DNA of 64,000 bases from Telopea speciosissima (GCF_018873765.1 NC_057925.1:45043010-45107009), one strand, 5' to 3'. Positions 22,964 to 34,620 are shown, counted from the stretch's first letter. Translations and numbers: made by a program. Notes: generated by a model from the letters alone, not told the origin.

Positions 22964-23257
22964 CTACTGTCCCATAGATGAACAATTCTCCCAAGACTGG
23001 GATACCCAGTCATCATTGTCGTATTTTCCTTCACAAAAGCCAATCCAGCATTCTTTACCGCTTTGAACGATTTCCCCGCAACAACCCTCATCTGAAACTG
23101 GAAATCCGTGGAAATAGGCTTCGTTAAACAAACCACTATCTCCTGCACAGCCTTCAGTGTAGCTCTGGCATAGGCCAACCGTATTCTCTATCAGTGCCGC
23201 GAACATGCCAGCCAATATGAAGCACAATAGAAATGCTCTAGGGAATGATAAGGCCAT
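22964..23257 (-). CDS. Small secreted cysteine-rich protein, prolamin-like
   Basis: A 97-residue open frame with a clear N-terminal signal peptide (MALSFPRAFLLCFILAGMFA, cleavage probably around residues 25-29). The mature part is acidic and Cys-rich: C at the LCQSY start, GCAG, then a CC pair in DEGCCGEIVQ, ECWIGFCEG, and a last Cys near the end. The spacing around Cys-Cys and CW recalls the prolamin-like/ECA1 domain of small secreted plant proteins expressed in gametophytes and seeds. The assignment is by pattern only. A TATA box lies about 75 bases upstream. The gene is intronless and the frame intact. An overlapping frame at 22900-23178 is a shadow. It may instead be another class of cysteine-rich peptide, or a decaying copy. 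Confidence 0.65.
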   Translation of the reverse strand: MALSFPRAFLLCFILAGMFAALIENTVGLCQSYTEGCAGDSGLFNEAYFHGFPVSDEGCCGEIVQSGKECWIGFCEGKYDNDDWVSQSWENCSSMGQ

Positions 23258-23330
23258 TTAACCACCTCTTTTCTTCTCTTTCTTCTATATGTTGTTTTAA
23301 GCAGTGATTGAGGTGGGTTGTAAAACGTTT

Positions 23331-23340
23331 AATTTATAGA
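23331..23340 (-). promoter_or_regulatory. TATA box of the secreted-protein gene
   Basis: The minus strand reads ctataaatt about 75 bases before the ATG at 23257, a normal distance for a short plant 5' leader. Confidence 0.55.
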
Positions 23341-23369
23341 ACAAGAGAGACCGAACATTTATTTATTTT

Positions 23370-23515
23370 TTTTGGGAGAATGTTCTTTGCGTCCGGGATG
23401 CAAGTTGTGCCCAGACATCTGGGGGTTGGCGCAATGACCACCCTGGCCTCCCTGAATGGCAGGCCCATGTGTTTGGGCACAGTCGGAGCTGCGGCACAGA
23501 AAGTGAGCACTTTTT
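23370..23515. repeat. Truncated fold-back element, GGGAGAA-type terminus
   Basis: It begins gggagaatgttctttgcgtc, similar in style to the termini of the fold-back elements at 45556 and 31342, and is GC-rich inside (gcccagacatctgggggttg). The opposite terminus is missing. Confidence 0.4.
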
Positions 23516-23561
23516 TTAATGGTAGAAATAAAGAGCATTTATTAGTTTTAATTTTTAGAGA

Positions 23562-23720
23562 AAATTACTTGAACACCCCCTATACTATGCCTAATTACTT
23601 ATTCTCCTCAAATTTTCAAACAATTCCTTGAATATCTCCTACAGTTTACTATTTCTTTCAAGTATGTCCTGTCCGTTAGTTTAATGATGATGTCATCGGT
23701 TAAATTTTTTTTGTAATGCC
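23562..23720. repeat. Relic left end of the agaaaattacttg MULE family
   Basis: The sequence agagaaaattacttgaacac is nearly identical to the terminus of the element at 32664-33418. The following bases (caattccttgaatatctcc, ctgtccgttagtttaatga) are typical terminal-repeat sequence. No matching right end was found. Confidence 0.5.
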
Positions 23721-24039
23721 TAAACTACCCTTCAAGGGTAGTGAAGTGACATTTTTACCACGGTTTTGGAAAATAGTATTAAAGACAATCTCGATTTTCA
23801 ATCTCTCTTGATCTCCTTTATACATCATATTTTCCATGCCTATGTGATAAAAATAATAATAATAATAAATTTCCAGTCTTTTCCTTTTCTATTCTTTGTT
23901 TTTCTATTCTTTTCTTCTTCTCTATTCTCAAATGATAAACAAACTATTTCTTATATTAGAAAATAGGGTTTTGTTAACATCATCCATCATTTTCAATTTG
24001 TTCATATTTCAAGTATGATCAATAATTATATTTATTAAA

Positions 24040-25472
24040 GGGTAATTTACACATACCACCCCTGAGGTTTGACGAAAGGATAATTTTACCCTTTAGTTTT
24101 GAAAAATTTTGCATACCACCTGAGGTCTGCAAACGGTAACAAATACACCCATTCCGTCAGTTCATGACTAAAAGCGTTAAAAATATGCTATGAACTGACG
24201 AAATTGCCCTTACAAAAAGAAAAAAAAAATAAAAAAACAAACCTGCAACTCGTCCCCAAAATCGATTAGGGAAGAAGAGTTGCAGGTATGGAACACCATG
24301 GGAACCAAGACTGTGGCACGACGAGTGAAGGATCCGGAGCGATTTGGAGCAGAGTCTACCTAGTCTTCTCGTTTTTTTATCTATTATGGTTCAGGATCAA
24401 AGCAACCAGAAACAATAATAATAGAGAAGAAGAAGAAGAAGAACAAGTGAGAGGACGAATTACAGTGTGTTTCATGGTATCGGTGGTCACTAAATCTGAG
24501 TTATCACCTCGGAAATACACAGGTAAACAATCGGAGAAGAGGCTTCTGTTCACATTCCGTTCAACAATCAAATCACGACCATCTACCTTCCTCCAAACCC
24601 TAGAAACCCTGACTCTAGGGTTGCACACTAACTGCGCCGCTTCTGTTTCTTCTATTAATTCTCATCCCTATTCATTAATAGCATCTCTCACATGATCCTT
24701 GCCCAAATCATAAGGTGGATGACTCCTACCTTTGGCAAAGCTCATAACCTGATTAAAAATTATTTGGTTACTAGAAAAAAATCCTAATTCACTTCTCTTT
24801 GGCCTTTTTCAACTTTTGATTCTCTGTGTGTTTTTATTTTAATTGAATCCCATTACAGGTATATATGCAAAAGCAAAGGAATGTGCAGAGGTTACTTCGG
24901 ATGAGAACTTTGCAATCGAACTTGGATACTTTACAATATCTGTGGATATGTCAATCAAAATCAGACCAAGCTTTATAGGATTAATCTTCCCTAAGATTGG
25001 ATCCTTCGACCAGGATTTGAGCTTAAATCATCGATCCATTTCAAAAGTGTAAAGACAAAGGGTGAAATAGGGCTGCTTTGTGAAAGGCTCTTGGAACTTC
25101 TAGAAACAGCTGGGAGACATCCATAAAGGAAACATACATTCTTCAATCCAGCTCCTCAATTTGATCCTGGATTCTTCGGTTGCCATGCCACTGTCTTGGT
25201 TTCTAGGTGTTCCCCATACCTGCAACTCATCTTCCCCAAAACGATTTGGGGAAGATGAGTTGCAGGGTTTTTTTTTTTTTTTGTTTTTTGTTTTCTTACA
25301 AGGGCAATTTTGTCAGTTTACTTTAAATTTTTAACGTTGTTAGTCATGAACTGACGGAATGGGCTTATTTGTTATCGTTTGCAAACCTCAGGGGGGTACG
25401 CCGAATTTTCCAAAACTGGGGGGTAAAATTATTCTTTCGTCAAACCTCAGGGGTGGTATGTGTAAATTACCC
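24040..25472. mobile_element. Non-autonomous Mutator-like element with ~300-bp terminal inverted repeats
   Basis: A perfect 9-bp target duplication TTTATTAAA (24031-24039 and 25473-25481) flanks it. The ends are gggtaatttacacataccac and its inverse. The inverted similarity continues about 300 bases inward, through a poly-A/poly-T tract and the phrase cctgcaactcgtcccc, to about 24336 and 25175. The roughly 840-base core holds two open frames (24377-24695 region and 24843-25052) and splice-like sequences (for example ttacaggtatatatgc near 24855). It may be captured host DNA, but I recognise no protein family. No transposase is present. Confidence 0.88.
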
Positions 25473-25768
25473 TTTATTAAATTAATGATTATGTTATTAA
25501 TTAATCCAATTGATGCATGGATTAGTAGTATTTGAGTGAAAGGTACTGGTTTCTATTTGATTGTTTCGATTTCTTATTCGGTTTAGAACCACGATTTTAC
25601 GGTGTAAATCAAAATCGAACTGAGAAGAGAACCAATAAAACCAAAACAGAATTATTTTTCTACGATGCGATTCGATTCGATCATCAACAATCGGTTCCGG
25701 TTCCTGTCCCCTTCTGACACACTTAAGAATATGGCACAAGGAATATCATGATACGATCACGTATCAAT

Positions 25769-25885
25769 TTCAAGTATCTTCCACGTGGGGGAGGGGGGAG
25801 GGGGGAGTCCTCGTATTAGGGAAATTCCAAGTATCTCTCCCACGTGGGGAGGGGGGAGGGGGAAGTCCTCGTATTAGGGAAATTC
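25769..25885. repeat. Two-copy tandem duplication
   Basis: A unit of about 57-60 bases (caagtatcttccacgtgggg, G-rich run, tcctcgtattagggaaattc) is repeated once head-to-tail, at 25769 and 25825. Each copy contains cacgtggg, a G-box core. It sits about 0.9 kb upstream of the xylosidase start. Confidence 0.85.
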
Positions 25886-26639
25886 CAATGTGGATCACGT
25901 TTGTTATTCAAGAGTCGTCCTTTATTGGATTACAATCCAACTCGATAATTTACGATAGAATGTAAATAATAGAAGATAACTCTAACAATCGGACGCAAGT
26001 GATCAAAGATAACCCAAAGACAAGTACTTAATTACCCTACCCAACTAACTAAAAGACGAACTCAAATAACAAAAGATTACCATGATACGATATAACCATG
26101 ATACCTGATTATGATTTGTAGGTAAAGTTTTAAAGATTCCTATTTTTATTACCTATTTTTTTCCGGTAATAATCTTAAAGTGAAAATAGATATCTATACT
26201 TGGTGGTGTTTCCTACGTCTTCTCATAAAGCACCTTGAGATGACGTCTCTACCCCTGTGTAGATAGTCAAATGTGAATAGGTACTCAATCACGTTTGGAA
26301 AAGGTCATTGGAGAGGATTTCTCTTCAATGTCATTGGAGTGGATCTTTGGATTCCATTTGAATGGCTGTGAACCATTCCCGAACGTAAGCCCAACTCCAA
26401 TATGGATAATATGGATAGTAGAGATGAGAGAGACCCGACTGTGTTGGGACACTATCCTATCCTAGATAAGAATGTTACCAATCTTAATAATACAAGTTAC
26501 AGATTAACTTAAACAAGTGCACAGCTTCACAGTTTTCGTTGATATCATATGTAAGGAGTTTGATATCACATGGATATCTGATGTGAGGATAACGATCCGG
26601 TTGATAAAGAGGGAGAGATGAAGTGATGTATCCTGAAAC

Positions 26640-26670
26640 TAGACGTGTTTCTCTCTCTCTCTCTCTCCTC
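26640..26670 (+). promoter_or_regulatory. CT-rich promoter tract
   Basis: A pyrimidine run (tctctctctctctctcc) 20-40 bases upstream of the TATA box, of the kind common in plant core promoters. Confidence 0.5.
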
Positions 26671-26688
26671 CCCCACCCGCTAATCCGC

Positions 26689-26697
26689 TATAAATAG
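26689..26697 (+). promoter_or_regulatory. TATA box of the beta-xylosidase gene
   Basis: TATAAATAG lies 86 bases before the ATG. Transcription would be expected to start around 26720, giving a leader of roughly 55 bases. The element is retained (ttataaatac on the minus strand) in the inverted partial copy near 38100. Confidence 0.8.
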
Positions 26698-26774
26698 TGT
26701 TCTTCCCCTCTCGTTTCTCTCACCACTCCTCTCTTTCTCTCCTGTTTACTTTTTTTTTATAGTCTTCCGGCGTT

Positions 26775-29700
26775 ATGATGGCGAATCTCACAGCTTTAGT
26801 ATCTTTTTTTGTTTTGTTCCTCTTCACTCTTACATCTGCTTTTGAAATTTCCAGCAGTAATGCTTCTTCTGCAACTAGGAATTACACTCACGTATGTGAC
26901 CCTCAAAGGTTTGCAGATCAAGGGTTGGACATGTCAGCCTTCCTTTTCTGTGATAAATTGGTTCCATATGAAATCAGAGCCAAAGATTTGATCGATAGGA
27001 TGACATTGGCAGAGAAAGTGAAGCAAATGGGAGATAATTCAACTGGGGTTTTCAGACTTGGACTTCCCCCTTACGAGTGGTGGTCTGAGATCCTTCATGG
27101 AGTTGCAACTACAGGGTTTGGTACTAAATTCACTAAAGAAGTTCCTGGTGCCACAAGTTTCCCTACAGTTATTCTCACTGCTGCCACCTTCAATGAATCT
27201 CTATGGAAGCTTATAGGCCAGGTAGCCGTCGTAACATATATATATATATAACTTAGAGAATTAATTAATTATTAATGTTGTTATAATTGAGTATCAATTA
27301 ATTATTAATTACAGGTTTCATCGACGGAGGCCAGAGCTATGTATAATCTTGGAACTGCTGGATTGACCTTTTGGAGCCCAAACATTAATGTGGTTAGGGA
27401 CCCTAGATGGGGAAGAACCTTGGAAACCCCTGGTGAAGATCCGTTCGTAATTGGAACTTATTCTATTAATTTCGTTCGAGGGTTGCAGGATATTGAGGGA
27501 TTTGTTGATGTACCTAATCCAAACTCAAGGCCTCTTAAGATTGGTGGATGTTGCAAGCATTACACTGCTTATGATATTGATAAGTGGTATGAAGTTGATC
27601 GCCATTCTTATGATGCTAAGGTACGGTATAATTAATTAGTTAATTAATGCACAAAATTAATAATTAAGTTTTTAAGAATTTGATATAATAATTCATTTAT
27701 TTATTAATTATATATGTTGGTTTTTTGAAGGTTGCTGAGAGAGATATGGTAGAGACATTTAATCGTCCCTTTGAGATGTGTATTCGAGAAGGAGATGTTG
27801 TTAGTGTTATGTGTTCTTTTAACAATGTCAATGGTATCCCAGCTTGCAGTGACCCAAAACTCTTGAGAGAGACTATTAGAGGAGAATGGGGTCTTAATGG
27901 GTAATAAATATATTGCTTTTTAATTATTACTACTCACATTAATTTTTTTCCCTTTTTTAATTGGGTCCCTTCTCCTTTCACATTTATTATTGCTAATTGC
28001 TCACATTGGGGTTTTTTTTTTTCTTTTTTTCTTCTTCTTTTAAACATTTGTGGCTTACAGCTACATTGTATCTGATTGCTATTCAATGGATGTAATAGTT
28101 CGTAACCAAACATGGCTAGGTGATTCAAATGAAGATGTTATTGCACAATCACTCAACGCAGGTATTGTTGGATGTGCATGTCTCTATCAAATTGATTAAT
28201 AAAGTGTTTAATACTTATTGATTTATAAAATATTAATTAATGGGTTTACCACAAATGGTTGTCTTTTTTTTTGTTTATTTAATAATTTATTCAATCTTAA
28301 TATTTAAGACTCATAGTTGGTGATTGGGGCCTGTCTTTAAGATTAGGTATTTTTACTTGAGTCAAGACAAACTCGACGAGTTTAGTCATTTTTAAAAAAA
28401 TCATAAAGCCAATTCACTTAAAACTTGAGTTAAGTATAAAAGTAAATCCGTATTATAAAACAATAAGAAACCCTCAACTCTTCGACTCCCTTCTCTTGTT
28501 CAATGGTATAAATTCAAGACGAGTCGAGTCAAACGACCTTGTTTTCCAATTATGATTTCAGTTTGGTTTCAAAAAATGTCCACAACTAGTTGGCAAATGC
28601 TTACTTAATCCTTAATTTTCTGTTTATTTAATTATTAATTTGCCTGTAAATTCAGGTTTGGATTTGGAATGTGGATGGTACTTCCAAGATTATGGTGAGA
28701 ATGCGACGATGATTGGGAGAATCAAAGAAGGAGACATTGATAGGGCTTTGAAGAACAACTATGTTGTGCTCATGAGACTTGGATTCTTTGATGGAATCCC
28801 TTCTCTGGAATCTCTTGGAAAGAAGGATATTTGCTCTGATGAACACATTGAGTTAGCTGCTGATGCTGCCAGGCAAGGAATTGTTATGCTTAAGAATGAC
28901 AATCAAACTTTGCCTTTGAGTTCTTCCACAGTTAAGAACATTGCAGTGGTAGGACCTAATGGTAATGTCACTGTTACCATGATTGGAAACTATGCAGGTA
29001 TTAGACTCTCTCTCTCTCTCTCTCTCTGATAGTTTCGAAATCAAATGCTGATATATAATAATTTGATTTTATCTTATTAATTAGGTATTCCATGCAAGTA
29101 CACTTCTCCTAAAGATGGATTCTCTAAATATGGAAATGTGACTTTTGTAAAATCATGTGGAGATGGAACTGCATGTACAGAGACAGATGACTTTCGTGCA
29201 GCTGTGGAGGCAGCAAATAATGCAGATGCTACCATCATTGTTGCTGGCTTGGATTTAGGGTTTGAGAGAGAGGAATTTGATAGAGATGATCTCAAACTTC
29301 CAGGTCAACAAACTGATTTAATCAATCAGGTCTCCAATGCTGTTAAGGGTCGACCAGTCATTCTTGTTGTCATGTCTGGAGGTTGTATTGATATTTCTTT
29401 TGCTAAGAATAACCCTAAAATCCAAAGCATTCTTTGGGTTGGTTATCCTGGTGAGGAAGGTGGTCGTGCTATTGCTGATGTTGTCTTTGGAAACCACAAT
29501 CCAGGTAATTATATTAACCCTTAATTATTGCCTTATTTTGATGGCTAATTGATGATTATTTCTATTTAATTCTTTTTTTTCCTTACGTGTTTGATAGGTG
29601 GAAAGTTGCCAGTTACATGGTACACTAATGACTACACAGACAAGTTGCCCATGAATTCCATGTCCCTAAGGCCAGTTCCTGAATTTGGGTACCCTGGAAG

Positions 29701-30223
29701 GACTTATAAGTTCTTCAAAGGTGAAACCCTTTATCCTTTTGGATATGGTCTTAGCTACACCCAATTTCAATACTCAATGGTATCTTCTGGTAAAGCACTT
29801 CACCTGAAACTTGGAAGACTCCAACATTGCCGTGATCTCGCTTACGAGGACGGTGCCGCTAGGCCTCCTTGCCCAGCAGTTGTGGTTGATGACATCAATT
29901 GTGGGAAAGAGTTGGAATTTGAGGTTGATGTTCAAGTTCAAAATGTGGGAAAGATGGATGGATCTGAAGTTGTCATCGTCTATTCAAAGCCTCCGGAAGG
30001 TATCATGGAAACTCATATCAAACAGGTTATTGGGTTCCAAAAGGTGTTCTTGAAAGCTGGGGAGAGCAAGACCTTGAAGTTTACATTTAATGGGTGCAAG
30101 AGCTTGATGCTGGTGGACAAGACAGCTTATAGGGTTTTGCCATCCGGTGAGCACATGATTGTGGTCGGAGATGAAGAGCTCTTTTTACCAGTTCAACTCA
30201 ATATTGAATCTAATCAAAACTAG
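26775..30223 (+). CDS. BXL: Beta-D-xylosidase, glycoside hydrolase family 3
   Basis: Seven exons: 26775-27221, 27315-27620, 27731-27900, 28061-28161, 28656-28997, 29085-29504 and 29598-30223. All junctions are GT-AG and the joined frame is open (2412 nt, 803 residues plus stop). It encodes a plant cell-wall GH3 exo-hydrolase removing xylose (or arabinose) from xylan side chains. Residues 1-23 are a signal peptide. The N-terminal GH3 domain shows [47 protein letters not shown] and YIVSDC, whose Asp (about 313) is the expected nucleophile. The C-terminal GH3 domain shows LPGQQTDLI and [10 protein letters not shown], followed by [27 protein letters not shown] and an Fn3-like end. It is slightly longer than the usual ~770. 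N-glycosylation sequons are frequent. Apoplastic location is inferred; the exact BXL subgroup is undecided. Confidence 0.93.
29009..29028. repeat. Short CT microsatellite in xylosidase intron 5
   Basis: A ctctctctctctctctct run lies about ten bases after the donor site of intron 5. It is unlikely to affect coding but may vary in length. Confidence 0.8.
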
Positions 30224-31330
30224 ATGGCTACTTAGAAAGATTATTTAGGTTATTAGCATTATCTTTTGTCTGTGTTCTCTTTCCTTCTTTTTTTTTTTTT
30301 TTTTCCCTTAATTCTCTCTCAAACACCAGCAGTAGTTAGGGTTAGGGATACGGGGTCAGTTTGTTAAGATGCTTAATTAGTAAACATGTAGTAAACTTTT
30401 ACTTTTTACAATTATATATAATTCAGGTTTCTATTTAAATTTGCATATTTTGTTGGTTAATTAATTTTAAATTGTATATGTTCTCCTTATCATGTTGTTA
30501 TGTATATGCCAAAAGCTCCAGATCTAATGGAAAAGCAACAAGCCCGAATCTGGACTGACTGATTAGTAAATAGTCCAGTATTGGGCCTAGACCAATTATT
30601 ATTAGGCATTTCAGGTGCTTGGTTCTAGTCTAATATATGGGCACCTAACCAGGACCGACTGTTTATTGCTTGATTAATTTGTTTATGAACTGTTTATAGT
30701 TTGTTTATAGCCAAATTAGCTCAATCAACTCATTTAATGACAGATTAGCCTGATCAACTTAACTCTGATTACACATCGATTAACCATCCGACTCAATATA
30801 AATGTCTCCCCATGCCTAGCCTATGAGACCTGATTAATTAAACGATTCGGTAATATGGTGTAGGGCCTTAAATTGGTGGGGACCGATAAGGCTTGACCAA
30901 GACCAACCGGCTAACATTCCTACCTGTTAGGTGGCAAAACAGAACCTTGAACATCCAAGGCTATATATACAGGAAGAGTACACAGTAGTGGTCAGAGTAT
31001 TGTTGATATGGCATGCATGCATGCATGCATGCCAATACGTAAAATGATATTTGATTGAGTTAGACTAAACAATTTTCCACTTGGATATTCTAGACCATGA
31101 TCTCTCCATTAAATTGTCATAATAGCCATATCATCTATCCTCGTGGCAAAAGAAATAGTTGGTGTGTAATGGATAGATCCTAGCTACTAAGGTGTGTTGA
31201 AACAGTATTAGGTATCAACAACTGTCGCAACGGTCCGAAAAGGGTCATGTGTTTCAATCACTTGAATTGGGTTCTTATTATAGAGGATTATAACTGTATC
31301 CACAGTTGATACGGATTCGGATACCATGCA
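30224..31330. other. Downstream flank of the xylosidase gene
   Basis: It contains a T-run (30289-30304), AT-rich 3' flank and, further on, unassigned DNA. A (tgca)n tetranucleotide repeat occurs at 31012-31033. No gene is supported. Confidence 0.4.
31012..31033. repeat. (TGCA)n self-complementary tetranucleotide repeat
   Basis: Five and a half copies of the palindromic tetramer tgca, which can form a small hairpin on either strand. Confidence 0.8.
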
Positions 31331-31341
31331 CTTAAAAATAA

Positions 31342-31510
31342 GGGAAGCAGTTTTCTATACGGGAGTGTGGCCTACACCAGCACTCCTATGTGTCTATCTC
31401 TTTCCTCCTTAAAATAAGGGGGTAGAGGTGTCTTTTCACGAAGGGAGGAGAGAGATAGACTCATGGGAGTGCTGGCGTAGGCCTCACTCCCGGACAGAGA
31501 ACTTTTTCCC
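31342..31510. mobile_element. Small fold-back MITE, Mutator type
   Basis: 169 bases between perfect 9-bp duplications TAAAAATAA (31333-31341 and 31511-31519). The two halves are inverted copies of about 65 bases: gggaagcagttttctatacg and cggacagagaactttttccc at the ends, gtgtggcctacaccagcact and agtgctggcgtaggcctcac next. The 9-bp duplication points to Mutator-type transposition. A half copy lies at 33430-33580. Confidence 0.85.
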
Positions 31511-31904
31511 TAAAAATAATTACAAATTAATACTTTACCAAAAAAATAATAATAATAATAATTACAAATAATTTAAAGCGAGTTCAGATATAAGTTAAAA
31601 GGGTTATATTCTTGATCGTGAATCCTGATCTGATCAGAATGGGAGGTTTGACTTGTTGGCAAATCAATGATTGATAAAAGAGCATCTACTCGACTCGGCT
31701 TTACTGAGTTTGTTGTTTAAGAAAATGTGGCTTCAATCGGATGGATATTCTTCTGTCACATCTTCTTGGCAATTCAATCTATAGAGTCCAACTCCTATAC
31801 TTAAAATAGCTCTTAAGAGTCATCTAATTTACCTATCTGTTTTATAATGTTATTACACTTGAAATAATTAAATTATAAGAAAAAGAAGTGCACGCTGTCA
31901 GAGC

Positions 31905-32280
31905 ATGGAAGGAGGAATTGGAATCAGATCGGTATCAGCCGATTCTTGGCCGATCCTGGTCAGGAAATCTGTATCAGTATTTGGATCGGTTACCAATCTG
32001 GATCAGTCGATCCATTCCGATCCGATTTGGTTAATTTTTTTTCAAAAAAGTACACAAAGATCCGAACTTATACTGGCTGATAATAATTGATATGGGTACA
32101 ATATAGGTTGATCTTGAATCTTAAAACCATGATAGCAGTTGATCCCAAAAAATAAGTACGTTTTCCCAACTCCAATCCAATCCAAGGCCAATACAAGCTG
32201 ATCCAAGTCGGTATCAACCAGATCAGTACCGTGTCCAATACTGATCACTGTGTCGGAGTGTAGATTTGAGCGTATGCACT
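31905..32280. repeat. GATCGG/GATCC-rich degenerate repeat
   Basis: Words such as gatcggtatcagccgattct, ggatcggtta, gatccgatttgg and ccaagtcggtatcaaccaga recur in both orientations over 370 bases. Composition resembles a transposon subterminal region. Ends and target duplication were not found. Confidence 0.35.
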
Positions 32281-32663
32281 CTCATATTGAGAAGTGGGGG
32301 GGGGGATCCACACTTTCTAATATTCTGACACGTGTGGATCCCATGTGGATGATACCATTTTTGGCATGTAGTATACAGATAGTTCCTCACACTGATGTCG
32401 TGGGGAACCTTCTTGTTAATTTAAAAATGGGAGAGGGTTCTTTGAGCAAGTGGAGGAACAGATCTTACATGAAATGGTTTCATAAATAGCAGGGCAGCGA
32501 GGTTATTCATGTGACAAAGAGATGTAGAGAGAGATGGAAACATATATATCCATTGTTGTTCACCCCATAGTTGCAAAACTAGGTCGAGACTTGTTCTCTT
32601 AAAAACCTAGTTGCTCGAACGAGTTACACTTTGTCAAAGAGAGTCAAGTTCTAATTGAATTTG

Positions 32664-33418
32664 GAGAAAATTACTTGGACACCCCAACAATTTGATTGAA
32701 AGAACCTTTGGCCATGGCGAGACTTCTGCTACTGCACCTGCAATTTGCGAATTTCAAAAATTGAAAGAACATAACACACCGATCTATCAACCAAAAGAAT
32801 TAAGGAGCAAAAGTAAAGAGAAAAAAAAAACAGAACAGTGGGGGAGGGAGCAAAATAACCCTAATAACCCTACCCGAGATGGAAATAAAAGATCGAAGCG
32901 CAACACTGGTTGCAGATCAACCGAGAGATTGTTGAAAATAAATATCAATTGTCAAAAGCAAAGTGAAGAAATTGAGTTAATTTAATAGAGGAAGATTGGA
33001 GCAGAAAACAAACAAACTAAGGTTTTTGAATTGCCAGCGAAACAAGGAAACCGTGTCGCTCCCAACTCTCTCCCTCCCTTCCTTCCCCAAATAACCCAAA
33101 ATATAATAGAGAGCGAAGAACTAAACTAACAGACCGCCTGACGGATGGTCATCACCGGTGTCGGACAGCACTGCGGCTGACCACAGGAATGGCCAGCAGA
33201 AGTGCAACACTGAGGGCTGGGTTTTGTATTTTCAGTTTCAGGTTTTTCCTGCGTTTTTATGGTTTACGGTTAGGGGTGAGGGTAAAATGGATATTTTCAT
33301 TTAAGCACTAACAACAGACTAACACTGTCAGGTTTCAAGGGGTGTCAAGTAATTGTTTGAAAAGCTGGGGATAGTAAGAAAACGGGAATAGTCTAAGGGG
33401 TGTCCAAGTAATTTTCTC
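32664..33418. mobile_element. Non-autonomous Mutator-like element, ~755 bp
   Basis: The ends gagaaaattacttggacacc and its exact inverse (ggtgtccaagtaattttctc) are flanked by 9-mers TTGAATTTG and TTAAATTTA (7 of 9 match). The core includes an A-rich region and splice-free unassigned sequence. No transposase or recognisable captured gene was found. A relic left end of the same family is at 23562. Confidence 0.75.
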
Positions 33419-33429
33419 TTAAATTTATT

Positions 33430-33580
33430 TTGGGAAAAAAAAACTCTGTCCTCGAGTGTGGCCTACGTCAACACTCCCATGAGTCTGTCTCTCTCCCTTT
33501 ATATGAAAAGACACCTCTACCCCCCCCCCCCTCCTCCCCCTTCCCCTTTGTTTTGAGGAGGAAAGATAGACACTTGGAAA
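33430..33580. repeat. Half copy of the 31342 fold-back family
   Basis: The sequence cgagtgtggcctacgtcaac followed by actcccatgagtctgtctctc matches the arm of the MITE at 31342-31510. The middle has a 12-base C run, and the outer part of the second arm is missing. It lies directly beside the right end of the MULE at 32664-33418. Confidence 0.6.
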
Positions 33581-34004
33581 CTAATTTTCTTTTCTTTTCA
33601 AACCACTGTTGTCTTAGAAAATCTCAAGTTTCTTTTGGCAACCCACTATGCTCTCCAATTGTCTAGACTGTAGAAAGTTTTTTATGCATTACTGCACAAT
33701 CCCCAATGTGTTGGTGATTGAACACTACTCTATAGGATTATGACATATCATAACCCACACCCCAAATTTACTATCAAACTATTTACACCTTAATTTACAA
33801 ATTTTACACCTACTTTCTGTCATTGATTGAAATACCATGCATGGTTTAAGGTCATGCATTGCACGTGCCATAAAAAAGATTCTTTTTGAATTTGAACAAC
33901 AAAGTGGGAAGGTGATGTACAAGGTTGTGGACAATTACTTAACCACTTAGGGATTTTCATATTTAAAGTTCAAAAAAAGGAGTGGAAGTTGTTGAAACTA
34001 CCCA

Positions 34005-34620
34005 CAACCAAGGTACTAAAATTAGGAACTCGACCCTAGGAAAAATCGAGATCTCGATCGAGTTGGTGCATTTTATTTTTCAACTCGAAATCTGGTTTCG
34101 GTGGGTTTTAGACCTAGTTTGGATCTGAAACTTGGTACTCAAGTTATTTTAGGCCATTTAAACACATTAGTACTATTAGTTATGCAAAAACAAAATCCAA
34201 ATGGGAGTTTCACTTTGTATTTGTATTTCAATTTACTTAAGATATTATTTATAAATAAGCAAATACCCCCTTATTTGAATCCAATAAAAATAGTTAAAAA
34301 AATCAAATTCCAAAAGAAAAAAAAGTCAGCCCCTTAGTTCTAGAACTAAAACTGGATTTTTGACGATAGGTACAATTTTCAACTTTCTAATGTTGGGGTT
34401 TTTCTCAAATCTAAAAATTTCATAAATCTTAATGTGGTAAAACAATGCTAAAAGCAAAAGTGTGGTACAATATTCATTTGTTTTGATGTCAAAAAAAAAA
34501 TAAAAAATAAAAAAAATCATTCAGAGCGATTTTGACAACATTCGTGCACACCAAATTAAGTTTGACCGATACATAACTCTTTCAATATAATTCAGATTTA
34601 AGCAATCTTGGACTTGTTCA
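34005..34620 (-). repeat. Truncated copy of the 60458-61480 repeat family
   Basis: In reverse orientation this segment matches the family member at 60458-61480: tttgaccgatacataactc, cagatttaagcaatcttgga, gagcgattttgacaaca, ttctaatgttggggtttttc and ataccccct. The coding frames over it are chance. Boundaries are approximate. Confidence 0.6.

Noticed and set aside
22900..23178. Minus frame of 92 residues overlapping the secreted-protein gene
   Set aside because: It lacks a signal peptide and family similarity, whereas the other frame (22964-23257) has a signal peptide, patterned cysteines and a TATA box upstream.
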